64,000 bases of DNA, taken from the NCBI GenBank assembly GCA_035602605.1, contig DATNLZ010000069.1:1-64000 (forward strand), read 5' to 3'. The position numbers and the translations under genes were made by a program. Below are positions 26,430 through 36,037 of the stretch, piece by piece. The notes beneath the pieces were generated by a model. It was not told where the DNA came from and searched no databases. It was given only the letters and a program-made list of their open reading frames with translations. Source of the stretch: DASQHY01 sp035602605. GTDB lineage: Bacteria > Acidobacteriota > Terriglobia > Acidiferrales > UBA7541. Positions within the stretch are counted from its first letter, which is position 1, and the number at the start of each line of letters is the position of its first letter.

Positions 26430-26849
26430 TACTAAAGACGGAGGATTGCTCCGATTATTACAGTAGGTTTTAGGATCAAAGAGCCGCCAAAGCCTCCTGG
26501 GCAGCCATAGGAACCATGATGGACGTCTTGTCGCACCCGGAATCGGGCAGGAGCAACGTTACAGGGGACGGAAACCGTTTTCTGGTACTCGATCCTGTGG
26601 ATTCAACCGTGTCGCCACTCACGGTTCCCAACTGCGCGGCCGACTTGGAGGAGTAATTCTCGATAGAGTCACCCACATCGATCGGGTCCTAAATGGAATT
26701 GGACCGAGGCTTCGGGGTGGTGAATTCGTCCGGGTTACCTCCCATTTCGTTTGGCTCGGGGACAAATGCGAAATAGCCGAGGAACTCTTGTTTCACCAAG
26801 TTGGTCGCCGATGATATGGTTCCTTTAGTCTAGGACCGAGAGGAATCGA
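26430..26849. other. Intergenic region between divergent ECF operon and amidase gene
   Basis: About 420 bp that must contain promoters for both directions. The minus strand, near 26455-26480, has an AT-rich run (TTGATC followed by TAATAAT-like bases) that could serve the sigma gene. A 66-codon minus ORF at 26476-26676 has a GTG start, no ribosome site and no recognisable sequence, so it is not called as a gene. Confidence 0.35.
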
Positions 26850-28421
26850 ATGAGTAGCAAAATAACGCGTCGTGACGCGCTCAGACTTGGAACAAGCGCT
26901 GCAATGTCGGCCGCTGCAACTCCGTTGTTATCCTCGCCAATCGAAAAATTCGGAGCTGCCACCGAGCGCAACCCGGTCCTTGCCCCGCGGGATGTCACGC
27001 CCAATTCCTCGGATGAAATTTGTTTTATGCGGGCCGTCGACATTTTAGATTCGATCCGCAAAAAGAAGCTCTCAGCGCGCGAAGTCATGCAGGCGCACCT
27101 GAAACAAATCAATCGGGTCAATGCGAAAGTGAACGCGATTGTAACGTTGATTCCGGAACAAGAGTTGATGGCGCAAGCCGCTGCGGCAGACGAGGCGCTC
27201 GCAAAAGGCAAATGGCTCGGCCCGCTGCACGGTCTACCGATTGGTGTCAAGGATCTGCACGAAACCAAGGGCATCCGCACCACGTTTGGCTCTCCACTGC
27301 ACAAAGACTATGTACCGGACTTTGATTGCCGAGTTGTCCAGCGAGAGAAGAACGCTGGAGCGATCGTCATTGGCAAGACAAATGTGCCCGAATTCGGTTT
27401 GGGCTCGCAAACCTTCAATCCGGTCTTTGGCCCCACGCGCAATCCTTACGACGTAACAAAAACGTGCGGCGGGAGCACCGGCGGCGGTTCCGTCGCCCTC
27501 GCCTGCGGAATGGTTCCCCTGGCCGATGGCAGCGACATGGGCGGCTCGCTCCGTAACCCTCCCAATTTCTGCAACGTCGTAGGCATCCGCCCATCGCCAG
27601 GACGCGTTTCCAACGTGCCTACTCAATTAGGTTGGTTCACATTGTCGGTTCCTGGGCCCGTCGCTCGTAATGTTACCGACTGTGCCTTTTTCCTGAGCGT
27701 GATCGCTGGATTCGACCACCACTCACCGATCTCTATTGACCAGCCGGGCAGTCAGTTTGCGCAGCCCCTCGGTAGCCGAAGCTTCAAAGGCGTGCGGGTG
27801 GCCATGTTCAAGGATATCGGGCTGCCTTGGGAGCCCGAGGTTAAAAGCGCGGTGCAGGCGCAGCGCAAAGTCTTCGAAGCCCTGGGATGTATTGTTGAGG
27901 ATGCCGAACCCGATTTTCACGACGCCAATGAATGCTTCCTGGCGTGGCGGCACTGGTCAACCGAACTCGCCTTCGGCGACTTGATAGCCACTCATCGCGA
28001 CCAGCTCAACGAATACATCCACTGGCACGTGGAAGAGGGCCGCAAGCTCACCGGTCCCTATCTCTCCCGTCTCGAGGCCAAGCGCACGGCGTTGTACCAG
28101 CGTTTGTGTGGGTTCAAGGGAGAGTACGAATTTTTCGTTCTGCCAGTAAATCAGGTGCTTCCCTTTGACGTGAACACACATTACCCGACTGAAATTGCGG
28201 GCGTGAAGATGGAAAACTACATCGCCTGGATGAAATCCGCCTATTACATCTCGACGGCAGGCAACCCCGCGATATCCATTCCCTGCGCGTTTTCAACCAG
28301 TGGCCTGCCGATTGGAATTCAGATCGTTGGGCGTCACCACGACGACTGGGGCCTTCTGCAACTGGCCTACGCCTTCGAACAAGCCACGAGCGTCGGCAAC
28401 CGTCGTCCGGCCGTCCTTTGA
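26850..28421 (+). CDS. Tat-exported amidase-signature hydrolase
   Basis: A 523-residue amidase-signature enzyme. The Tat leader is KITRRDALRLG followed by an Ala-rich stretch. The Ser-cisSer-Lys triad is intact: Lys134 (IGVKDLHE), Ser209 in GGSTGG, and nucleophile Ser233 in GSDMGGSLR, with the 24-residue spacing known from fatty-acid amide hydrolase. The second Ser of the usual GGSSGG is Thr here, which does not remove a catalytic residue. It should hydrolyse an amide outside the cytoplasm; the substrate is unknown. GAGAGGAA lies before the ATG. It is convergent with the enolase-superfamily gene. Confidence 0.88.
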   Translation: MSSKITRRDALRLGTSAAMSAAATPLLSSPIEKFGAATERNPVLAPRDVTPNSSDEICFMRAVDILDSIRKKKLSAREVMQAHLKQINRVNAKVNAIVTLIPEQELMAQAAAADEALAKGKWLGPLHGLPIGVKDLHETKGIRTTFGSPLHKDYVPDFDCRVVQREKNAGAIVIGKTNVPEFGLGSQTFNPVFGPTRNPYDVTKTCGGSTGGGSVALACGMVPLADGSDMGGSLRNPPNFCNVVGIRPSPGRVSNVPTQLGWFTLSVPGPVARNVTDCAFFLSVIAGFDHHSPISIDQPGSQFAQPLGSRSFKGVRVAMFKDIGLPWEPEVKSAVQAQRKVFEALGCIVEDAEPDFHDANECFLAWRHWSTELAFGDLIATHRDQLNEYIHWHVEEGRKLTGPYLSRLEAKRTALYQRLCGFKGEYEFFVLPVNQVLPFDVNTHYPTEIAGVKMENYIAWMKSAYYISTAGNPAISIPCAFSTSGLPIGIQIVGRHHDDWGLLQLAYAFEQATSVGNRRPAVL

Positions 28422-28523
28422 GTCGCCTGCGGCCAGAAGAACCGCGGCTATCGAAGCCCCAGCAGAGCAAATTCGTTTGCGCCGGAACTGGCCCCGCTAA
28501 TGCCACGCCAGAGACAATCGCCC

Positions 28524-29888
28524 CTAACTCCAGAGGCGATCCCAGGAGCGTTCACGATCCCACTGCGTGGTGGGTTCGAAGTAGCCCGTGCCAGGCATGA
28601 GGTGCTGGCGCACTACGTCTTCATTAAGGGTGATGCCGAGACCTGGACCGTCGGGTACGGTGATCCATCCGTGGTTTGTGATGGGCATCTCCACGCCCTC
28701 CACCAGCGAGGACCACCAGGGGATATCGAGAGAGTGATTCTCTAGAGCGAGGAAGTTCTGCGTAGCGGCAGCGCAGTGCACGTTCGCCATGCAACTGACC
28801 GGTGTTCCGGCAAAGTGCATGGCCATGGGGACTCCATACTCCTCGGCCATGTCGCCGATCTTGTGGGTCTCCAGGATGCCGCCGGAGGTGGCTAGGTCGG
28901 GGTGAATCTTGCCGACGGCATGCTTCTCACAGAGGACCTGGAAGCCTTCCTTTAGATAGATGTCCTCGCCAGTGAGGATAGGCGTGGGGCTCTGGTCGGA
29001 AATTTGCCTCAGCAGGTCCGTATAGGTCCAGGGGATGACGTCTTCCATCCACGAGAGGTTGTACTTCTCGAAGGCCTTGCCCAAACGGATGATGGACTTA
29101 ACTCCCAGATGGCCGAGATGGTCCATGGAGAGAGGGATCTCCATGCCGACAGCTTCCCGAACCGCTGCGACATACTGCTCCATCATGGCAATGCCTTTGT
29201 CGGTGACTTCCATAGCGAGCAAAGGATGCGGAATCTGCGCGTTCTCCCACTGGGTCAGGTCGGTTCGCCCGGTGACGGTGCCGGGCGTGTCCGATACCAT
29301 CTCAACGCCCAAATCCATCTTGAGCCAGGTAATTCCCATTTTTTCTTTACGCTCTTTCATTCGCGCTGCGTAAATCTTGGGGTCCTTGGATTCCGTGGTG
29401 TCCGCATAGATGCGGATCTTGTCGCGGTACTTTCCTCCCAACATGGCATAGACAGGCGCGTTGTACACTTTGCCGGCGATGTCCCACAGCGCCATCTCAA
29501 TGGCGCAAACTCCGCCTCCTTGACGCGCGTGTCCACCAAATTGCTTGATCTTGCGGAAAAGCTTGTCGATTTGCAGGGGGTTCTCGCGCAGGATACGGCT
29601 TTTCAAGAACAGAGCGTAGGTGGCGCTTGCTCCGTCTCGAACTTCGCCTAAGCCATAAACGCCTTGATCGGTGTCGATCCGAATAATTGGGCAAGGACTC
29701 GGTCCAGGCTTCACGATCGTCGCCACGCGAAGGTCCGTGATTTTTAGCGTGGAAGGCCGCGAGTTGGTGTTCACGCCTTTGGGATAAGCCTCTGTTGGCT
29801 CACCCATCAGAAACGAGCCTCCCAACACACCTGCGAGGCTCTTCAAAATGTCCCGCCGGTTCAAACGATGCCACGAATCTTTGCTCAT
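28524..29888 (-). CDS. Tat-exported mandelate racemase/enolase-superfamily sugar-acid dehydratase
   Basis: The ATG at 29888 starts a 454-residue protein with a Tat leader (LNRRDILKSLAG). The enolase-superfamily barrel follows. Metal ligands are visible as Asp in IPLSMDHLGH, Glu in LSWMEDVIPW and Glu in ILTGEDIY; further residues are the His in PMAMHFAGTP and Glu in ALENHS, as in galactonate/mannonate dehydratase-like members. It likely dehydrates or epimerises a sugar acid. Tat export is unusual for this superfamily, whose members are mostly cytoplasmic. It follows an exported RraA-fold gene on the same strand by 67 bp, so they are probably co-transcribed. The longer upstream reading lacks a leader and a ribosome site. 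Confidence 0.82.
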   Translation of the reverse strand: MSKDSWHRLNRRDILKSLAGVLGGSFLMGEPTEAYPKGVNTNSRPSTLKITDLRVATIVKPGPSPCPIIRIDTDQGVYGLGEVRDGASATYALFLKSRILRENPLQIDKLFRKIKQFGGHARQGGGVCAIEMALWDIAGKVYNAPVYAMLGGKYRDKIRIYADTTESKDPKIYAARMKERKEKMGITWLKMDLGVEMVSDTPGTVTGRTDLTQWENAQIPHPLLAMEVTDKGIAMMEQYVAAVREAVGMEIPLSMDHLGHLGVKSIIRLGKAFEKYNLSWMEDVIPWTYTDLLRQISDQSPTPILTGEDIYLKEGFQVLCEKHAVGKIHPDLATSGGILETHKIGDMAEEYGVPMAMHFAGTPVSCMANVHCAAATQNFLALENHSLDIPWWSSLVEGVEMPITNHGWITVPDGPGLGITLNEDVVRQHLMPGTGYFEPTTQWDRERSWDRLWS

Positions 29889-29955
29889 AGCTGCTCTGTC
29901 CTTTCTATTCCCACCGAATAACGTTCCTGGCTCTGTACCTGAAGCCGTATGTCGT

Positions 29956-30750
29956 TCATAGGCGGCCAAATTTCTTGACCGCTTCCTCAATGGATTTAAG
30001 CTTCTCGATATATCCGTACATCGAATGCTCCTTGAAGTCCATTTCTTGCGCAACCGCGAGAACATCGGCAGCTTTCGCGCGCGGAACGACAACTACGCCG
30101 TCCCCATCCGCCACCACGATGTCGCCCGCGCCGACGGTTACGCCATCACACACCACGGGAATATTCGCACCCGCGAAACGATAGTGGTGTACCGAAGTCG
30201 AGGGTACGAACCCAAGCGAGAAAACGGGGAACCCGATTTTTTGCAGATAAGCGACGTCACGAACGCCGCCATCAATCACAGCGCCAGAAAAATTTCGCGC
30301 GGCCATGGCCGTTCCCATCAATCCACCCATGCCGGCAATGTCGCTGCCATTCTCAATGGCCATGACGTACACCGAATTCGGTCCGCCCTGATCAATTGCC
30401 GCCAGCATACCCTGCAACGCATTCGGATCTTGATTCTCCTCTTTTTTCAATTGCACCGTGATCGCAATTCCCGCGAATTTTGATGGGAAGATCGAACGCA
30501 TTCGATGAGACATATACATGCGCTGACCGGAAGCCTTTTCGATGGCATCGGACACAGATGCTGCTTCCACATGACGATATCCATCCAAAAGCGCCGCTTC
30601 ACTGGTGGCTTCCGCCGGCTTCGAGAATGCCCGCGAGAGGGAAAGCGACGCGGCGACAGAAGCCAGGGTCACAAATAGGATCGTGGTCGTCAAAATAGCA
30701 CTGATTCGGCCAGAGCCGCGAGCCTGAAAGATCTTCGTGATCTTCGTCAT
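29956..30750 (-). CDS. Exported RraA-fold protein (aldolase/decarboxylase-like)
   Basis: A 264-residue protein with an N-terminal hydrophobic export segment (about 18-42) and an RraA/HMG-aldolase fold. The active-site motif GGVRD (Arg for substrate carboxylate, Asp for the metal) and VCDGVTVGAGDIVVADGDGVVVVP are clear. Family members with this motif are 4-hydroxy-4-methyl-2-oxoglutarate aldolases or oxaloacetate decarboxylases; the name RraA (RNase E inhibitor) reflects fold only. An extracytoplasmic location is odd for either role. GGAGG precedes the ATG. It is divergent from a second exported RraA-fold gene. Confidence 0.78.
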   Translation of the reverse strand: MTKITKIFQARGSGRISAILTTTILFVTLASVAASLSLSRAFSKPAEATSEAALLDGYRHVEAASVSDAIEKASGQRMYMSHRMRSIFPSKFAGIAITVQLKKEENQDPNALQGMLAAIDQGGPNSVYVMAIENGSDIAGMGGLMGTAMAARNFSGAVIDGGVRDVAYLQKIGFPVFSLGFVPSTSVHHYRFAGANIPVVCDGVTVGAGDIVVADGDGVVVVPRAKAADVLAVAQEMDFKEHSMYGYIEKLKSIEEAVKKFGRL

Positions 30751-31216
30751 TGTCGCCTCCGCACTATGGAAAGTTCATGACTCTACCACAGGCCACAACA
30801 GTGAGAGAATTTACGAAGAAAAGATCGTTTGTTCCGTTTGTGAAATTAGGGGACCGTTGTCGCCAGAAGGTATCGGGTCAGATGCCTGTCGAAGCCCGCT
30901 GACGCCGTGAGGGCACGGCCACGTTGGTTGTTTCTCTCGCGGATGCAGTTCAAGCATGAGTAACCTCCGGTTGGTTACGCTCGCATGGGCCGCACCGGAG
31001 TTTACCGCCGCCGACTGCAAATTTCGACAGGGATTATCATTTGTTTGTTGAAGTGCGTTGACAAATGGTTGCGGATCTGAGAAGTTTTTGTCGCCCGGCG
31101 CGAGTTCGTTGCATTCATCTACCAGGTCATATGCAATTTTCTTGTCCATACCATGACCGTTTCCTTCCGCAATTCGTTTTCATGCAGTCAGACAATGGAT
31201 CTTTGAGGCTACCCAT
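30751..31216. other. Divergent intergenic region between two exported RraA-fold genes
   Basis: A 466-bp gap. A 112-codon minus ORF at 30811-31149 begins MDKKIAYDLVDECNELAPGD with GGAAGGAA about 14 bases upstream. Its first half looks protein-like, its second half does not, and I recognise no family, so I leave it as a doubtful small gene. Promoters for both flanking genes should lie here but none is clear. Confidence 0.3.
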
Positions 31217-32137
31217 ATGAATTCCGTGAGACTGGTGAGGCTGCTTATCTTGGGTGCATGCATGGTGGAGATGTTTGCTCCCGATGCCCACGCCCAATTG
31301 TTCACGTTCTCAAAGCAGGAACTGATCGATTACACGTCTCAGAATCCGTTCGACCGATTCCCGGATGGCCGGCCGAAAATACCGGATGACCTCGTCGAGA
31401 GGGCTCGTGGCCTATCGTCTGAGGAAGTATGGGCCGGTCTGCTGAAGAAGGGATTCGACAATCAATACGCTGATGGATTCCAGGTTCTGCATCCCGGCAA
31501 GACGCTTGTCGGACGCGCGTTCACTGTTCAATTCATGCCCCTTCGCCGAGACGTCGATGATGTCGCGCAAGCTAAAGCCAAAGCGCGTGGCATCCAAGCC
31601 CTCAGAAACCAGACGGCCATGGACATGCTTCAGCCCGGTGACGTGCTTGTTGTCGACCTGCTCGGCAAGAAGGTGAACGGAACGATCGTCGGCGACAACC
31701 TCTTCTATTACGTCATGAAAGCCACCAAGGGTGGAGGTCTGGTCGTGGACGGGAGCATCCGGGATTTGGATGGCATTGCGGAGATCGATATGCCAGCGTA
31801 CTTTCGGCATGCCGATCCGACCCCGATCGGCAACGTGATGCTGACGGGAATAAACATTCCGTTGCGAATCGGCGAGGTGACCGTCCTGCCTGGCGACCTC
31901 GTGGTCGGCGACCGCGAAGGGCTGTACTTCATTCCTCCGCACTTGGTAAAGGAAGTTCTCGATCACGCTGATGAAATTCACATTCATGATGAGTGGACAA
32001 AGAAGAAGTTCGATGAGGGAAAATACAAATCAAGCGAGATTTATCCCAGCCCGCGTGACCCAAAGTTGCAGGAAGAATATAAGGAGTACTTGAAGAAAGG
32101 ATTGGAAGAGATCTCCAAGAAACGAAAGACGCAATAG
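31217..32137 (+). CDS. Exported RraA-fold protein
   Basis: A 306-residue protein with a signal peptide ending near AHAQ (residue 26) and an RraA-family domain (about 85-260) containing VDGSIRDLDGI, the Arg-Asp active-site pair, and LPGDLVVGDREGLYFIPP. A Lys/Glu-rich C-terminal tail of about 50 residues (KKRKTQ end) is additional. It resembles RraA-like/dimethylmenaquinone-methyltransferase-annotated proteins, a label that is usually wrong; aldolase or decarboxylase chemistry is more likely. It precedes the TonB-dependent receptor gene by 69 bp on the same strand, suggesting one operon. Confidence 0.75.
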   Translation: MNSVRLVRLLILGACMVEMFAPDAHAQLFTFSKQELIDYTSQNPFDRFPDGRPKIPDDLVERARGLSSEEVWAGLLKKGFDNQYADGFQVLHPGKTLVGRAFTVQFMPLRRDVDDVAQAKAKARGIQALRNQTAMDMLQPGDVLVVDLLGKKVNGTIVGDNLFYYVMKATKGGGLVVDGSIRDLDGIAEIDMPAYFRHADPTPIGNVMLTGINIPLRIGEVTVLPGDLVVGDREGLYFIPPHLVKEVLDHADEIHIHDEWTKKKFDEGKYKSSEIYPSPRDPKLQEEYKEYLKKGLEEISKKRKTQ

Positions 32138-32206
32138 TCGACGTAGTTGGCAACCAGTGGGCGCCCCGAAGCGCTGAAAGGGTCTCTGACCACGAGGAGG
32201 GAAACC

Positions 32207-35200
32207 GTGAACGTTTCTCACAAGATTTCTCAAGAGTTCTTTCGGAAGTCTTTGCTCGTTTTGTGCGTATGGTTGGTTTTCGGTTTAGCTTCGCTCAAGG
32301 CGCAGGTCACGTCGGGCACGATCGTGGGGACGGTCATTGATTCTTCAGGGGCGCCGTTACCCGGCGTGAAAATTACCATCGCCGATATTCAGAAGAACGA
32401 ACTCAAGGAGTACACCACGGACGAAACGGGCGGTTTCAATGCTCCGTTTCTCATCCCTGGAACGTATCGGATTTCCGCAGAGAAGGCCGGTTTTAAGCGA
32501 GCTACCTCGACCGACGTCATCCTCAACGTCGATGACAAAGCTCGCGTCGACATTACGCTCCAGGTAGGTGACGTAAAGGAAGTCGTCGAGGTTGGGGCCG
32601 CATCGCCGCTGGTTCGCTTGGAGAGTGCCGAACTCGGCGAGGTGATTGGAGAGAGGTCGGTGCGGGAGTTGCCGCTCAATGGCCGCAATTTCGCACAGCT
32701 GGTCTATCTGGTCCCCGGGGTAACTCCTGGTCAGGCAGGTGAGAACCTGTCGGGCGCCAGCACATTCAATCCCCGCGGCGCCTCGAACTTCAATGCCTTG
32801 GGCAGTCAAGCGAACACCAATGCGTGGTTAGTGGATGGGGTGGACGACAACGAGTACACCTTCAACACCGTCATGGTGCAGCCTTCGGTCGAGTCCATCG
32901 GCGAATTTAAGGTCCTCACGGGAACGTTTTCGGCTGAATTCGGCCGCGGCGCCGGGGTAGTGTCGGTTTCGACGAAGTCCGGAAACAACGATCTGCGCGG
33001 CAGCGCATTCGAATTTCTGCGCAATAGCTACCTCGACGCGCGCAATTATTTCAACGCCCGGGTCCAACCGCAGCCTCCCTTCCGGCGCAACCAGTTTGGC
33101 GCTTCTTTGGGTGGCCCCGTGGTTCTTCCAAAACTGTACAACGGCCGCAGCCGCACGTTCTTTTTTGTGGATTATTACGGTTTGCGCGAGCTAAAAGGCT
33201 TAACCTTTGTCAACTCGGTTCCCACGGCGACCCAGCGGGGAGGGGATTTCAGCGACCTCGCGGATTCAAAGGGCCCCATCAAGCTTTACAACCCTTTCAG
33301 CACAAAACCGGTTCCGCCCCCACCACCTCCCGCCCCACCACCACCCCAACAGTTTATGCGTGATCGCTTCAAGTGTAATGGGAGCGTTCCCGTGACCCCT
33401 AACGCCGACGGCACTCAGACCGGTGGGACGCCCTGCAATATCATCCCACTCCAGCTCATAAACCGCGTGGGAGCCAACGTAGCAAGCATCTATCCGCTCC
33501 CTAACCTTCCCGGAAGCTTTAACAACTATGTGAGTGCTGCCAATCGCATCGTGGGCGACAATGGCGGCAACGTCAGGATTGACCACCGGATCGGCGCCAA
33601 CGATTCATTCTTCGTGCGCTACAGCTATGAGAAGTATTCGCTTGATGCCCCTCAAGGCCAATCGCAATGCTGTCTGCCGACTCCGGCGTCGGCCGCGCAG
33701 CGGTTCGACTTGGGACCGTTTGTAGCGGGCATTCAGAATACAAACCTCACCGCTCAAGGCTTGGCGATCGACGAAGCGCACGTATTCAGCCCAAATCTGG
33801 TGAATGAGTTTATCGGCGGATATTCACGTACCACCCCGTTTACAGTGCAGTCGGACTTTGGGCACAACTCAGCCACTTCGCTTGGTATCCAAGGCATTAA
33901 TGTCTCGCAGTTTACGACCGGCCTGCCGAACATCAACGTTCAGGACTTCACGGGCCTGAGCGGGGGCCCCGCCTTTCTGCCCGCCAATCCGCGCCAGACC
34001 AATATTCAGTTGAGCGACAACGCTTCGTGGACCCTGGGCCGGCACCGAGCCAAGTTTGGCTTCCGCTGGGTCCGCCAGCAAATGTCGCCATTTACAAACA
34101 CGAACACCCGCAGCTCACTCAGTTTCAACAATAACTTCACAAATGATCCGATGGCGAAGACGGGCGGTAACGGCCTGGCAACGTTGTTGCTCGGGTTTTC
34201 CACCGGGGGCACGCGCGGCTTCCTGCTGCAGCCTTATTATCTGCGGAACAGCGAATACGCTGCGTTCTTTCAGGACGACTGGAAGATCAGTAATCGCTTG
34301 ACGCTAAACCTTGGCCTTCGATATGACGTTTTCACGGCGGATATCGAAACCAAAAATCGTATTGCCAACTTCGACTTCCAGTCGTTGCGCCTTGTCTATG
34401 CGGGCCTGAACGGCACGTCGCAAACGGCCGGCAAATCGACCCAGTATGGGAATGTGGCGCCACGTCTGGGTTTTGCCTACGATCTTACCGGCAATGGAAG
34501 CACAGTCATCCGCGGGGGATACGGCATATCGTACTTCCCCGAACAACAATCGGCTTCGAACCTGCTGGGTCAAAATGTACCCTTCACCATTTCACAGAAC
34601 TACTCGCCGGAGACCTCGCCCCTAGGCGCCGACATGCGCAGGTGCACGGGACCGGTGTTCACTTCGTGTATCCCTACCATCGATAATCCTTTCCCGCCGA
34701 TTGCGCCGCTCATGCCGCTCGCCACGACGGATCTCGATTCCGCAAACCCCAGCGTCATCGGGCACGCCTTCAACAATCTGACGCCATATATGGAGTCTTG
34801 GAACCTTGACGTTGAACGGCAGCTTAACGCCAGCACCCTCGCCGAAATCGCTTACGCTGGAAGCCGTGGCATTCATCTTATGTACTGCTACAACGCCAAC
34901 GAGGTGCAGCCCGGTCCGGCGTCGAAGCCGCAGGCATCGCGGCGCCTAATCCCGGCGCTCTCGCATGTCAGTACGATTCTGCAATGTGACCCTCGCAATA
35001 TGTCTAACTTTCACAGTCTCCAGGGCAAACTGACCAAGCGTATGTCCAATGGTCTGCAGTTCCTGGCGAGCTATACGTTCAGCAAATCGCTCGACTATGG
35101 TGGATCGGCTGCCAGCGGTGGTGGCGCCGTAGGCAACCCCCAGACGGTCACCAACCTACGGGCCGGCTACGGCCCCTCCGGGTTCGACGTCAAGCATCGC

Positions 35201-35719
35201 TTCGTTGGAAGCTGGGTCTATGAACTTCCTTTGGGCCCCGGTAAGCAGTGGTTGAAGGAAGGATTCCTTTCGCGTCTGGTGGGCGGCTGGCAATTGGCTG
35301 GAATCACAACCTTGTCGACTGGACGTCCGTTCAGTGTCACTTTGAATCAAGGCGTCAATAATGGCGCTCCCAGTTGGCCAAACCGTGTATGCGGCGGAAA
35401 GCTTGCAAATGCTGACCCCGCGATGTGGTTCGACACTCAGTGCTTTGTTCCACCGCCCCCCGACACATTCGTATACGGCAACGTCGGCCGCGGTATTCTC
35501 TCCGGACCTGCCACGGTGAACTGGGATCTCTCGATGGTGAAAAACACCGCGATCCGCGAGCGCCTTCGGGTGCAAATTCGTCTAGATGCTTTCAACGCTT
35601 TCAACACGCCAAACTTCGGTTTCCCGAACACTGCCATCGGATTTTCTGGGGCCGGACGGATAACCAGCACCATCAACGACAATCGGGACTTACAGTTAGC
35701 GTTGAAACTGGAATTCTGA
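32207..35719 (+). CDS. Oar-like TonB-dependent receptor
   Basis: The GTG at 32207 follows GAGGAGGGA, giving 1170 residues. A signal peptide ends near LKAQ. A carboxypeptidase-regulatory domain follows (VTSGTIVGTVIDSSGAPLPG, about 31-50). The plug carries VRELPLNGRNFAQLVYLVPGV and a DGVDDNEY segment, then a long barrel ending NRDLQLALKLEF with the terminal Phe typical of outer-membrane barrels. Oar-like receptors take up large substrates such as glycans with energy from TonB/ExbBD. A proline tract (VPPPPPPAPPPP, DNA near 33313-33346) sits in an extracellular-type loop. Likely partner: the glycoside-hydrolase-like gene downstream. Confidence 0.87.
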   Translation: MNVSHKISQEFFRKSLLVLCVWLVFGLASLKAQVTSGTIVGTVIDSSGAPLPGVKITIADIQKNELKEYTTDETGGFNAPFLIPGTYRISAEKAGFKRATSTDVILNVDDKARVDITLQVGDVKEVVEVGAASPLVRLESAELGEVIGERSVRELPLNGRNFAQLVYLVPGVTPGQAGENLSGASTFNPRGASNFNALGSQANTNAWLVDGVDDNEYTFNTVMVQPSVESIGEFKVLTGTFSAEFGRGAGVVSVSTKSGNNDLRGSAFEFLRNSYLDARNYFNARVQPQPPFRRNQFGASLGGPVVLPKLYNGRSRTFFFVDYYGLRELKGLTFVNSVPTATQRGGDFSDLADSKGPIKLYNPFSTKPVPPPPPPAPPPPQQFMRDRFKCNGSVPVTPNADGTQTGGTPCNIIPLQLINRVGANVASIYPLPNLPGSFNNYVSAANRIVGDNGGNVRIDHRIGANDSFFVRYSYEKYSLDAPQGQSQCCLPTPASAAQRFDLGPFVAGIQNTNLTAQGLAIDEAHVFSPNLVNEFIGGYSRTTPFTVQSDFGHNSATSLGIQGINVSQFTTGLPNINVQDFTGLSGGPAFLPANPRQTNIQLSDNASWTLGRHRAKFGFRWVRQQMSPFTNTNTRSSLSFNNNFTNDPMAKTGGNGLATLLLGFSTGGTRGFLLQPYYLRNSEYAAFFQDDWKISNRLTLNLGLRYDVFTADIETKNRIANFDFQSLRLVYAGLNGTSQTAGKSTQYGNVAPRLGFAYDLTGNGSTVIRGGYGISYFPEQQSASNLLGQNVPFTISQNYSPETSPLGADMRRCTGPVFTSCIPTIDNPFPPIAPLMPLATTDLDSANPSVIGHAFNNLTPYMESWNLDVERQLNASTLAEIAYAGSRGIHLMYCYNANEVQPGPASKPQASRRLIPALSHVSTILQCDPRNMSNFHSLQGKLTKRMSNGLQFLASYTFSKSLDYGGSAASGGGAVGNPQTVTNLRAGYGPSGFDVKHRFVGSWVYELPLGPGKQWLKEGFLSRLVGGWQLAGITTLSTGRPFSVTLNQGVNNGAPSWPNRVCGGKLANADPAMWFDTQCFVPPPPDTFVYGNVGRGILSGPATVNWDLSMVKNTAIRERLRVQIRLDAFNAFNTPNFGFPNTAIGFSGAGRITSTINDNRDLQLALKLEF

Positions 35720-36037
35720 GTAACCCGGATGCCGAGACCTCGCTATATCGGAAGGGCCTTTCAGATTGAGCATTCATACCTTTCCGTTGCGGAAGTGAGG
35801 AGAGGCGATTGGCCGTGGCCACGGAGGGTTGAGGATCACGATCTATGACGATCCTAGCGGCCATCAACATATGAAATCCCGCCTGAGAGTTTAAGGACCG
35901 GACTTCGCCCGTTTGCGTACTGCCAACCCTCTGAGGAGTTCGTCGTACCGAGCTTCGTCGGTTCTCTAAACACCGGCGTATACTGTGTCGAAAAATACCT
36001 TAGGTCTTGCGTCCATCGAAAGGATGGGGTTGAAGGG
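35720..36037. other. Intergenic region with a 12-bp perfect palindrome and a second inverted repeat
   Basis: Between the TonB receptor and the GHL6-like gene lie CCGTGGCCACGG (35813-35824), a perfect 12-bp palindrome, and AGGATC/GATCCT (35832-35837 and 35850-35855) with a 12-base spacer. They resemble operator sites or a transcription-processing structure. No T-run follows. No promoter for the next gene is convincing. Confidence 0.4.

Noticed and set aside
26476..26676. A 66-codon minus ORF upstream of the amidase gene
   Set aside because: GTG start without a ribosome site and no recognisable sequence.
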